Assembly (NCBI GenBank): GCA_943736015.1
Contig: OX031068.1
Location: forward strand, 29,148,296-29,212,295
Source of the DNA: Tridacna crocea
Lineage: Eukaryota; Mollusca; Bivalvia; Cardiida; Cardiidae
Reading direction: 5' to 3'
Length of the DNA: 64,000 nucleotides
In this document: positions 55,080-63,846 of the stretch, piece after piece
Position numbering within the stretch: the stretch's first letter is position 1
Layout of the letters: each line of letters starts with the position of its first letter
Notes under the pieces: model-generated
What the model was told of the DNA's origin: nothing
Seen by the model: only the letters and a program-made list of their open reading frames with translations
Database searches by the model: none
Program-made: the position numbers and the translations under genes

Positions 55080-55640
55080 ATTTTGCAATGACATCTGTCG
55101 GCCTCCTCCTTTCCCATTGCCAACCAATTTTATTGTAACCTATTGGATGACTGCTTAAAATCATATGTCATAATTCAGGGAAATATAATGGCCTCCTCCT
55201 CCCCTACAGCCAAACCCTTACCACCTTTTTTCACTATCAATTGTCATTGTACATGTATTATTACTTGTTTTTTTTATATTATGTATTACTACTTGTTTTT
55301 TTTTATATATATATATTTTGGCTCTATTTTCTTCTCATAATGCAGGGATACACACTTGCCTCCTCCTCCCCTACAGCCAAACCCCTATCATCTTTTTTTT
55401 CACTACCAACTGTCTTTGCACTATTTGTATTTAAAATTTTGTTGTTTTTTTTTGTCATAATTCAGGAATATATTATGGCCTCCTCCTCCCCTACAGCAAA
55501 ACCCTTACCACCTTTTTTCCCCTACCAAATGTCATTTATTTACTATTTGTATTTAAGTTTTGTTGTTTAATTGTTTTTCTCGTCATAATTCGGGAAAATA
55601 TTATGGCCTCCTCCTCCCCTACAGCCAAACCCTCACCACC
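55080..55640. repeat. Tandem repeat of GGCCTCCTCCTCCCCTACAG units
   Basis: Five units near 55097, 55188, 55357, 55475 and 55602, each GGCCTCCTCCTCCCCTACAG then CCAAACCCTTACCACCTTTT and TTCACTA.CAA.TGTCAT, with T-rich spacers. Unit length varies (90-170 bp). Confidence 0.75.
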
Positions 55641-56960
55641 TTTTTTATGTATGGATAAAACCTACAACATCAACAATATTAGGGTAGCTGACAGTGGCCC
55701 TTGTATTAACTTTACCTTGCCCTTATGACTGCAAGTTAAATAATTACAAGTGACCTTTCTCCATAGTTGCAACTTCCACTATTTCCTAGTGAACATGCTG
55801 TATCAAAAATTTTTCCTTGACCAAAACAAGTAAGTAGCACCTAAAAAAAATCTTGGTAGTAATTGTTCTAACGATGTACAACTTAAAAACTCATGGGAAT
55901 CTAACCTTTACAAAGATTATTGAATAAAATATTGACCCTCACAAGTATTAGGGTAGCTGAAACTGGCCTTTATTATAATCCAGTACTTGTCACCATGGTT
56001 CTGAATATACCAATTTATGTAAAACATGTGCTCTTCGAAGAATTTACTTGACCCAAACAAGCAAGTCTCACATATAAAATGCTTGCAATTGTTCTAGACA
56101 TGACCCATACTAGTGTGAATCTAACCTTTTCAAAATTTACAGATAAAACCTAGACCATAACTAGTATTAGGATAGCTGACATTGGCCCTCATTATTACCT
56201 TACACTTGCCTCAACTCTTCCAAAAATACATGTATATATATAAAACAGTAAGTTTAGCAACTATTGGGGTATCTCATATCTATTCTCTTAATATCCGTAC
56301 ACTTATTTCAATTGGTTGCAAATCCTACCTTTTATTGTAAAAAGCACATGATCTATGAGGGATTGTTCAAGGTTTGAAACCAGTGACATCTTGCTTGTAA
56401 GTGTTACTGTTCTAGCCATGACCTGTACCAGTGACAATTGAACCTTCCAAAAATTTCTGGATAAAACTGAACCCTTTTCAATATATTGGTAGCTGACATT
56501 GGCCCATGTAATAAACATAGTTCTCTCTATGGTTGCAATCTCTACCGTTAATTGTGAAACACATGCTTTATAAAGAAATTTTCCGAGATCAAGCCTAGTG
56601 AACAGCTCATATAGATAAAAACTTGGATTTAACTGTTGTAACCATGACCTATGATAATGAGAATCCTGCCGTTTTCCCAATATTTACAGATAAAACCTTT
56701 ACCATGACCAGTATTAGAGTAGCTGACATTGGCCCTTATTCAGAACCTAATACTTGCACTCATGGTTGCAAGTTCTACCATTTAATGTAAAATACAATGT
56801 CATGTCCTTTTTTGAAGAATTTTTCCAACACCCAAACCAGTAGTAGCACATAAAATACTTTGCTTTTTTATCGTTCAAACCATGAAAGGCAGATGTACTA
56901 GAGCTAATCTAACCTTTTCAAAAATTATTGACTTGAGCAAAGTTGTGAGAAAAAAAGAGC
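55641..56960. repeat. Degenerate tandem repeat, about 260-bp units
   Basis: AGTATTAGGGTAGCTGACAT with TGGCCCTTATTA recurs near 55677, 55946, 56164, 56480 and 56709, followed by ATGGTTGCAA.TTCTACCAT and TGTTCTAGCCATGACC. A minus-strand frame of 125 codons (56303-56680) lies within the repeats and has no recognisable domain. Confidence 0.7.
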
Positions 56961-57181
56961 TGAAAAATCAAATGTAGCATAGAAAAGGCTATAACTCTGC
57001 AAATATTCATTACAAAGGGATATACTGACATTATTCACAATTAGTTATTGACTGTGAACTCCTGTAAAATTTCACTGAAAATGGGCAAAGGATTTAAGAA
57101 GAGAGGAGCAGCAAATTGAAAGTAACATTTTATAGAGGACTACATACTGCAAAACTCATGGTATAGGGACAGGCTGACTCT

Positions 57182-57290
57182 ATGTACAACTACATATTGA
57201 TTGTGTGAAAAAGCATCAACAGTGTGATGAGACTATGCACAATTACATATTTGATTACGTGAAAAAGCATCAACAGTGTGATGAAATATA
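57182..57290. repeat. 53-bp tandem duplication
   Basis: Two copies of ACTACATATTGATTGTGTGA or ATTACATATTTGATTACGTG followed by AAAAAGCATCAACAGTGTGA. Confidence 0.8.
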
Positions 57291-57449
57291 TCTTAAAAAA
57301 AAATAGACAAAGCTACTGATCTCAAAGTAACTAAGGGTTTGAATATTTGCTTTGTTGGCATCATTAAATATCTCTGAGTGTGTGCAGTCATGCATATTTT
57401 AATTGTTTAAAGTGATAGTAGTATATGATTAAAAATGAGTGTGTTCAGT

Positions 57450-57673
57450 GATACTTTCCCAAACAAGCCCTGGTTTTTACTTGTCTGCAGTAAAAGTCTT
57501 TTGAAAACACTGTGGGAAAAGGAGAAATTTCTCGTAACGAGCAATTTCTCCTTTTCCAACAGTGTTTTCTACCCTTTGACAGCATTTTGCCATTTTCTCA
57601 AAATCTAAAATTGTCATCAGCAAACTCTTTCAGTTTGGAAGAGTCCAAAATTTGTCGCTTGGGAAAGGGTTAA
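57450..57673 (-). mobile_element. Hairpin MITE, subfamily B
   Basis: ACTTTCCCAAACAAGCCCTG start (left TTAA lost), core 57503-57569 with ACACTGTGGG and tip CTCGTAACGAGC, right arm CATCAGCAAACTCTTTC, end GCTTGGGAAAGGG-TTAA. Confidence 0.9.
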
Positions 57674-57679
57674 TCATTA

Positions 57680-58130
57680 AAGGAGGAGGCAATAGTATAA
57701 AATTATCAGTAAGTGAGTTCATTTATGGATATTTTAATTGTTGAAAGAAGCAATAGTTTATAAATATCATTGAGTGGGTTGAAATGTTTTCATCCATGAG
57801 GTGATTCAGTTATGTACATTTAATTGTGATACGAAGCTATAATATTTATATCTTATCATCCATGAGTGGGTTCAGTTTTAGACATTTTTATTATATGGAG
57901 AAGCTGTTGTAAAAATATGTGTAATTATCCGTAAGTGGGATCAGGTATAGACATTTTAAGTATTAAATGAGGCAAAAGTATCCACATGTAATTATACGAG
58001 TATTTTCCATTACAGATATTTCGATGCATATTTTAATGATTAAAAGGGGGTTAGGGTATATACATGTAATAACCTATGAGTGGTTTGAATTATAGACATT
58101 TTAATCGTTAAAAGAGGCTATAGTATATAC
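57680..58130. repeat. Degenerate tandem repeat, about 75 bp
   Basis: Units with GACATTTTAATTGTTAAAAG, AGGCAATAGTATATACATGT and AATTATCCATGAGTGGGTTC, about six, strongly diverged. Confidence 0.6.
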
Positions 58131-58245
58131 ATAAGACATACAAAAGTTTTTCCATAAAATCCTACGAGAAAGTTATGACCCCAGGGAAAAGCCATTTTTG
58201 ACCACAATTCTACTATTGACCCGTGGTGGGGCTCCACAAGATGAA

Positions 58246-58733
58246 TGAATGAACAGCGTTATAAGGCCCGTCGACAACTTAGGTCATATTGGGCGCACTT
58301 CCTTGGTAAACAATACTGCGAGGTTAAAACAACATACATGTGCAACAACGTAAGACAAACATGATAAATGAGGAATGGACGAAACACAAAATGATGCCCC
58401 TTTTGTCGCCTTTTACGACATGCATACCGTCACGTTTGTTCCGCCAGATGAAATGGCAGATGTGACGATCGCGGGACTGCAGTGCTTTATTCTTATACCC
58501 CTGATTAAACCACACAGGGTCCCACAGGCCAATTGATTTCCATTCCAAACCCTACTTATATAGAGAAAAATATATAGGACTTGGAACAAGAACTGCCCAG
58601 CCTGCTGCAATCCTACAAATTATGAGGAAGGCAGCCGTTGGTCTCTAATTTTTGTCGCCTTCTATGATATGCCATAGAGAAAGGCCGAGGTCCTATTCTG
58701 TACTGTAAAAAAAACCCTGGGACCCTACTGGGA
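58246..58733 (+). mobile_element. 500-bp retroposon-like element, complete
   Basis: Flanked by CCACAAGATGAA at 58234-58245 and 58734-58745, a 12-bp target duplication. Body matches 38264-38763: GGCCCGTCGACAACTTAGG, TTTTACGACATGCATACCGT, TTTTGTCGCCTTCTATGA, GAAAGGCCGAGGTCCTATTC. No ORF. Confidence 0.87.
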
Positions 58734-58859
58734 CCACAAGATGAAATCCCATACCAAATAATACAGGTTCAGAAGGTTTGGTTATAAACAAAAAGGCCCT
58801 AAAAAGTTAAATCCCTACAACAGGGCTAATTAAGCAGTCCTAGGTCTTATGGTTAGTCA

Positions 58860-59345
58860 CAAGATTTGTAGAGTTTTCGCTATAAAAGCCAACGTGTAAA
58901 CTTGTGACCCCCTAGGGTGGGGCCAAACTTAAACCCAAGATCATAATTACAGCAGTCTTGGTTGAGGCCCACTAGATAAAGCTACATGCAAAATATGGTA
59001 GCCCAAGGCCCTATTGCTAGGTACCAGAAGAAATATTAAGTTTTCTCTATTTAAGCCCATGTAAACATTGTGATCACCAAGCCAAATTTGACCACAGGGC
59101 TATAATTTGACAAAAATTTTATAAAGGTCCACTAGGTAAAGCTACATGCAAAATTTGGAAGCCCTTGGCCTTATGTCTAGGTACAAAAATATTTTTAAAG
59201 TTTCTTTATACAAGTCCATGCAAAACTTGTGACCCCGGGACAGGGCCAAATTTGACCCTAGGGCTATAATTTTGGACACTCCAGGTAGATGCCCTCTTGA
59301 TTAAGCTACATGGCCAAGTTAGCAGCCCTAGGCCCTATTTGGAGG
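58860..59345. repeat. Tandem repeat, about 175 bp x 3
   Basis: CTTGTGACCCC..GGGGCCAAA, CCACTAGATAAAGCTACATG, CAAAATATGGTAGCCCAAGG and CCTATTGCTAGGTACCAGAA recur in diverged form near 58900, 59065 and 59235. Confidence 0.75.
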
Positions 59346-59704
59346 GACCAGAAGATTTTAAAATTTTCACTTTCAATCCATGCATATATGGCAGAATTTT
59401 AAGTACACTTCTTATTGCTCATTTAGAATATAAGAACTTCAGAGTTAAATATAATTATCAGATATTTTTTTCTCTCATGTTTGAAAACTGAAAAGGCAAG
59501 TTTTTGGTGCCATTCTTTTGAACACAGAGACAGAACATTATTTCTGTTATGTAAATATTTACAGAATGATAATTATTATCTTTTCTAATACGGAATAAAA
59601 AATCCTAGAAAATTAATCTTTGACAGAATTATAATGCATCATAATATTGCACCTTCAACAGTGGTTGTCCTGATAGAACAGCATGAAAAAAATTATGTCT
59701 ATCC
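59346..59704. other. No feature recognised
   Basis: AT-rich; no coding frame or repeat. Confidence 0.35.
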
Positions 59705-59933
59705 TTAACTCTTTACCACACGAGAAAATTTTAGACTGGTCCAAATTGAAAGCATTTGCAGACGACAAAATAAATGTGACTGAAAAATTGAAATTTGTTC
59801 TGGGAAGGGTAGAAAACACTGTGGGAAAAGGAGAAAATGCTGGTTACCAGCATTTTCTCCTTTTCCTACAGTGTTTTCAAAAGGCTTCTTTCTCAGGGGC
59901 GTCAAAAGTAGGGATTGTGTGGTAATGGGTTAA
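59705..59933 (+). mobile_element. Hairpin MITE, subfamily A, near-consensus copy
   Basis: TTAACTCTTTACCACACGAG start, complete L arm (AGACTGGTCCAAATTGAAAG, GCATTTGCAGACGAC, TTGTTCTGGGAAGGGTAG), core 59812-59878 with one mismatch, complete R arm (GGCTTCTTTCTCAGGGGCGT), end GGTAATGGG-TTAA. A good reference for subfamily A. Confidence 0.93.
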
Positions 59934-60039
59934 TAGTCAGCCCTAATCAATCTCTACCAACGTGATCAACGCAACTGACACTTTTCAGTCTAGAAGAGAG
60001 ACACATAATTTGACTTTCAATAATATTTTTGCCACAAAA

Positions 60040-60150
60040 ATCTCAGAAAAGTGGACGAGGCCAGCATTTTCTACTTTTCCTGCAATGTTTTCTATCCTAT
60101 CAAAGACTGAAATCATTGTTTGAGCTAGATTTGACTTTCTGTCTTCAGAT
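60040..60150 (-). mobile_element. Hairpin MITE remnant
   Basis: GGCCAGCATTTTCTACTTTT, CCTGCAATGTTTTCTATCC, then a worn L arm. Confidence 0.5.
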
Positions 60151-60164
60151 GACTATCCTCTTTT

Positions 60165-60340
60165 TGTCACACAAGTGCCGATATAACTTATTTCCAAGCT
60201 ACTGACTATTTTTCTCACATGCAGCAGAGGTAACAGGTGAAAAATTGGCGGAAAGAAAATTTGTCTCAACCATGTAACAAATCTGCAATCAATAATTTAT
60301 TAGTCAGACATACTAACTACTGAACTAACTGGCTGGGCAT
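60165..60340 (-). mobile_element. tRNA-derived SINE with recognisable A box
   Basis: TTTCCAAGCTACTGACTATT and CAGAGGTAACAGGTGAAAA match other copies; at the right end the complement reads CCAGCCAGTTAGTTCAGTAG, an A-box-like tRNA D-arm region. The B box is worn. Confidence 0.65.
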
Positions 60341-60417
60341 AAAAAATGCATATAATTATATACACTGAGAGATGGACAATGGGAATGCTATCATTGAAGG
60401 GAGTAAGGGGTAATGAG

Positions 60418-60641
60418 TCAACACTTTACCAATCATCTAGAGTTCTAACAACTCCTAGTAAGACAGCTTTTGAAAAACTTGTAGGAAAAGGAGGCAAATC
60501 TGGTAACCAACATTTTCTAATTTTCCCTCATGAGCATCTTCTCCTTTTCCTACAATGTTCTCTCCCCTTTAAAAGAAAAGTTCAACCAATTGAGCCACAG
60601 TTTGGACAAAACATAAGTTTTATTGTCTGTTAAAGAGTCAA
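60418..60641 (-). mobile_element. Hairpin MITE with TCAA at both ends
   Basis: TCAACACTTTACCAATCATC start and TGTTAAAGAG-TCAA end. Core about 60472-60560 with an extra stretch (TTTTCCCTCATGAGCATC) in one arm. Both targets read TCAA instead of TTAA. Confidence 0.8.
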
Positions 60642-60850
60642 CAGTGCTAAAATATGAAACTCACCCGATTCACACGACATTGTAAAATTTCACTCTGTTA
60701 TCTGGAAAAATAAATAAAATATACCTATGAGAAAAAGTTCAGCATATTCCATCTCATTCAGATAAAACATTTTTTTTTTTAGTAATATCTCTGTTTAGCA
60801 TTTAAACCTTTCCCAAAAATTCAGCCCAGTGATTTAGGAGGAGGAGATAT
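60642..60850. other. No feature recognised
   Basis: AT-rich spacer. A minus-strand TTATTTTTCCAG..GTGAGT pair near 60665-60710 encloses stops in all frames. Confidence 0.35.
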
Positions 60851-61079
60851 GTAACCCTTTACCAAACGACAAAATTTTAGACTGGTCCAAATTCAAAGCA
60901 CTTACAGACGACAAAATAAATGTTACTCAAAAATTGAATTTTGTTTCCAGCAGGGTGGAAAACATTGTGGGAAAAGAAGAAAATGCTGGTTACCAGCATT
61001 TTCTCCTTTTCCCACAATGTTTTCAAAAGGCTTCTATCTCAGGGTCATAAAAACCAGGGATTGTTTGGTAAAGGGTTAA
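60851..61079 (+). mobile_element. Hairpin MITE, subfamily A
   Basis: GTAACCCTTTACCAAACGAC start (left TTAA worn), L arm AGACTGGTCCAAATTCAAAG, core 60958-61024 essentially perfect (one change, GAAGAAAATG), R arm CTTCTATCTCAGGGTC, end TTTGGTAAAGGG-TTAA. Confidence 0.9.
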
Positions 61080-61084
61080 AGAAA

Positions 61085-61165
61085 ATGTTGATGACTCACG
61101 ACAGACACACCATGATCCTAAAAGCTCCCCCGGGCAAGTTATGCTCAGGTGAGCTAAAAAGGTAT
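61085..61165 (-). mobile_element. Fragment of the TTTAGCTCACC element family
   Basis: The minus strand reads TTTTAGCTCACCTGAGCATA, then GGGGGAGCTTTTAGGATCAT, as in the first 60 bases of the 1931-3384 element. Truncated against the MITE. Confidence 0.7.
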
Positions 61166-61242
61166 CCAAAATTATCTGAGCATTGAGACTAGGAAGACGC
61201 TTCAAATGTTGCTGCTCATCAACTACATGGTATACCATTTTT

Positions 61243-61460
61243 TTAACCCATTCCGAATGACAAATTTTGGACTCTTCGAAACCAAGAGTTTGCAGACGAC
61301 AATTTTAGATTTGGAGAAAAGGCCAGAAAGTTCTCAGAAAGGGTATAAAACACTGTGGGAAAAGGAGAAGTTACGAGCAATTTCTCCTTTTCCCACAGAG
61401 TTTTCAAAAGACTTTTACTGCAGACACGAAAAAAACAGGGCTTGTTTGGGAAAGGGTTAA
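61243..61460 (+). mobile_element. Hairpin MITE, subfamily B
   Basis: TTAACCCATTCCGAATGAC start, GAGTTTGCAGACGAC, core about 61346-61404 with tip shortened (AGTTACGAGCAA), R-type arm GACTTTTACTGCAGACACG, end GTTTGGGAAAGGG-TTAA. Confidence 0.88.
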
Positions 61461-61606
61461 GATAACAAATAACATAAGCCACATTCTGACAAAAAAGGAG
61501 GCTTAATGCAATGCGAAAAATATTGGCGCCGACCTGGGTCAAAACTATCATAGGTCATTTTTCTGTATGTCAGAGGAGCATCCTACCAGACAATTAAGTT
61601 GGATGT

Positions 61607-61839
61607 TTAACCCTTTACCACACAATCCCGACTTTTAACAGCCCAGAGAAAGAAAACTTCTGACAACATTGTGGGAAAAGGAGAAAATGGTGGTAACCAG
61701 CATTTTCTCCTTTTCCCACAATGCTTTCTGCCCTTCCCAAATGAAATTTCAATTTTTGATTCACATTAATATAAACTGTCTTCTGCAAATGCTTTGAATT
61801 TGGACTAGTCTAAAATTTTGTAGTTTGGTATAGAGTTAA
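61607..61839 (-). mobile_element. Hairpin MITE, subfamily A
   Basis: TTAA at both ends. R arm TCCCGACTTTTAACAGCCC; core about 61665-61731 with ATGGTGGTAACCAGC; L arm TCTTCTGCAAATGCTTTGAA; end TTTGGTATAGAG. Confidence 0.88.
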
Positions 61840-62032
61840 TAAACCCTTTACTCCATAGATACTCATTTCTATGCATTGCTTGTAGGAGCCTTTGGAAAAC
61901 ATTGTGGCAAAAGGGGAAATTGTTCGTGACGAGCAATTTCACCTTTTGTCTCATTGTTTTCTGTGCTATCAAAATTTGTCATAAACACGTAAGAAACGGC
62001 TTCATCCTTGCAGTTATTTAGGGTCAATTGGA
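61840..62032 (-). mobile_element. Hairpin MITE, subfamily C, right end truncated
   Basis: AAACCCTTTACTCCATAGAT start directly after the preceding copy; core 61895-61961 (ACATTGTGGCAAAAGG, TTGTTCGTGACGAGCAA, with changes TTTGTCTCATTG); arm AACGGCTTCATCCTTGC, then the terminal part is missing after AGGGTCAATTGG. Confidence 0.85.
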
Positions 62033-62320
62033 TTTTGTGGATCCACAATTTTTGTTGAATTGCTTGGTACAGAGTCGGACAGAAAAGGAAGGACCGACAA
62101 CACTAACACTATAACCCTCCACCTTCGGCGAGAGATAATAAAAAGTACTTTATGAAAACACTGACAAGTTGAACCATTTGGTTTTTGCCAATCAGAAACA
62201 ACACTACTTTGTAATTTTCAAAACTTATTGAGAATTAGACAAGGGGTGTCGATAAGAACGGCTGATAAATATGGGTCCAGCTCAGTGTCCTATCAATTTT
62301 AAAATGTAGTGAACTATGTA
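62033..62320. other. No feature recognised
   Basis: No coding frame; CCCTCCACCTTCGGCGAGAG is a GC-rich island without recognisable function. Confidence 0.3.
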
Positions 62321-62370
62321 AATCCAAGATCAAATTGCACAGAAAGTGTAGTCTGATCTTGGTCTTTGCT
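62321..62370. repeat. GATCAGACTGCA-family hairpin
   Basis: CCAAGATCAAATTGCACAGA and GTGTAGTCTGATCTTGGTCT. Confidence 0.65.
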
Positions 62371-62463
62371 GTTTGTAAAAGCTACTACAGTTTGTTTCTT
62401 GCTTCCACTCTTAAAGTTTTTGAATTATTTATCTATAATAGTGTGTGAAATTCGGGTACTTAC

Positions 62464-62553
62464 ATTTAAACTGTATCTGAAGATACTGAAATATTTCAGC
62501 CATCTCAGGAAAACAGGAAGTGTAATGACGTTCACCAGTAAACCACTAAACAC
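62464..62553 (-). CDS. ABCG2-like half-transporter, internal exon
   Basis: Minus strand: acceptor TATATTTCAG, 30 codons in phase 0, donor GTAAGT. The peptide is VFSGLLVNVITLPVFLRW then LKYFSIFRYSLN. It aligns with the ABCG2 block FSGLLVNLTT..SWL.W..YFS..RY, which covers the end of transmembrane helix 5 and the re-entrant region before the large extracellular loop. The exon joins in phase to the one upstream at 63847-64000 (..CYVIMM + VFSGLL..). ABCG2-type proteins are plasma-membrane half-transporters that dimerise to export xenobiotics, porphyrins and urate; the substrate here is unknown. The next exon, expected to begin A.. NE., was not found downstream. Confidence 0.85.
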
Positions 62554-62620
62554 CTGAAATATACAAATATACAAATTAGTAAAACAATTTGAAGATAAAT
62601 GTACTTAAAACTCATGAACC

Positions 62621-62815
62621 TTAACCCCTTACTAAACAACCCTGAGTTCTAAAAATATTGTTAGAAAAGGAGGAAATGCTAGAAATCAGCATTTTTCACA
62701 ATGTTTTCTACCAATCTTTTTGGACAAATTTCATCTTAGAACTGTATTTATTTGGTGTTTACAAAAAGCTTTCAAGTTGAACCTGAGTAAAATTCTGTTG
62801 TCTAGTAAACAGTCA
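62621..62815 (-). mobile_element. Hairpin MITE, subfamily A, worn
   Basis: TTAACCCCTTACTAAACAAC start, R arm mostly deleted, core ATTGTTAGAAAAGGAGGAAA with tip CTAGAAATCAG, L arm worn, end GTCTAGTAAACAG. Lies in the intron between the two ABCG2-like exons. Confidence 0.75.
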
Positions 62816-62952
62816 ACCTGAAAAATGAATTAAACTGAACATTTCACCTGACAGTAATAACACAAAATCTACCCTAATTTCAGAAGGTATTTTTGCCTGG
62901 AAAAACCTGCCATTTCAAAATGGATGCCAGATCAAAGATCACACTACACATT

Positions 62953-63027
62953 GATAGGCGAGTGAAACACTATTCTAAGTGGCTGTACAATGTACAGGCA
63001 CTTAGAATAGTGTTGCACTCGCCTATC
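62953..63027. repeat. 36-bp-stem hairpin
   Basis: GATAGGCGAGTGAAACACTA with TTCTAAGTGGCTGTAC, a 3-base loop, then the complementary arm GTACAGGCACTTAGAATAGT with GTTGCACTCGCCTATC. Two mismatches only. No homology to the MITE core. It lies in the ABCG2-like intron. Confidence 0.85.
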
Positions 63028-63106
63028 GACATTTTGTGCAACAAGATTGCGATACACACATCTGTAAATGAGTATTCATTCCCACTTTCCAGCCTAAGTA
63101 ACTATT

Positions 63107-63335
63107 TTAACCCTTTCCCAGACGGCAAATTATGGACCAGACCAATTCAACGCATTTTGCCGATGACAAATTAATAGTTGCTTAAAAGATGATTTTTCTA
63201 TATGATAGGATAGAAAACATTGTGGGAAAAGGAGAAAATGCTGGTTACCAGCATTTTCTCCTTTTTCCCACAATGTTTCCAAAAGGCTTCTATTCCTTTC
63301 CTGTAAAAACCAGGGATTGTTTGGGAAAGGTTTAA
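63107..63335 (+). mobile_element. Hairpin MITE, subfamily A, with TTTCCC termini
   Basis: TTAACCCTTTCCCAGACGGC start, L arm with GCCGATGACAA, core 63213-63280 near perfect with one extra T, R arm GGCTTCTATTCC, end GTTTGGGAAAGG-TTTAA. It has a subfamily A core with B-like ends. Confidence 0.9.
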
Positions 63336-63610
63336 GTAAGTATATAGTTGAAAGACTTATGTACTAGGTACCATGTTGGAGGATCACCATGATCCTCAGT
63401 CATTTCAGCACAATTTATACAGCAATCTCACAATGGTGTTTTCTTTTTTCTGTACATTTTTACCAACCATCAAAAAATCCATTTACCACAGGGATGTTCA
63501 TGTTCTTAAACTTGTCTGCATTAGGCTTGTTTCATGAGTAAATGAATTACAAAGTTAATTCTAAAATCAAATCATCTTTCACAACTATAGTTACTTTTGT
63601 ATTAAGTATG

Positions 63611-63656
63611 GATCAAGATCAGCTACACAAACAATGCAGTCGGATCTTTGATCTAC
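63611..63656. repeat. GATCAGACTGCA-family hairpin
   Basis: GATCAAGATCAGCTACACAA and ATGCAGTCGGATCTTTGATC. Confidence 0.65.
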
Positions 63657-63846
63657 CCTGTTGGCTTTGCAGAGAGACAGTCTGGAACAGAAAAATACTG
63701 AAATTACAATGATCCGAGTTTTATTTTCGACTGAAAATGTCTATTGGGTTTATTTGGTGCTCTAAGATTTTACTGAATTTTTAGGAAAATTATACATTCA
63801 CGTGCTCTAGAATATAAAAGATAAAGTAGATAAACCTCTCACTCAC

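Noticed and set aside
56303-56680. 125-codon minus-strand ORF
   Set aside because: It spans degenerate tandem units, has no recognisable domain and is not maintained in neighbouring units.
60665-60710. Small minus-strand exon between TTTTTCCAG and GTGAGT
   Set aside because: All three frames contain a stop within 37 nt, so it cannot be an internal ABCG2-like exon.
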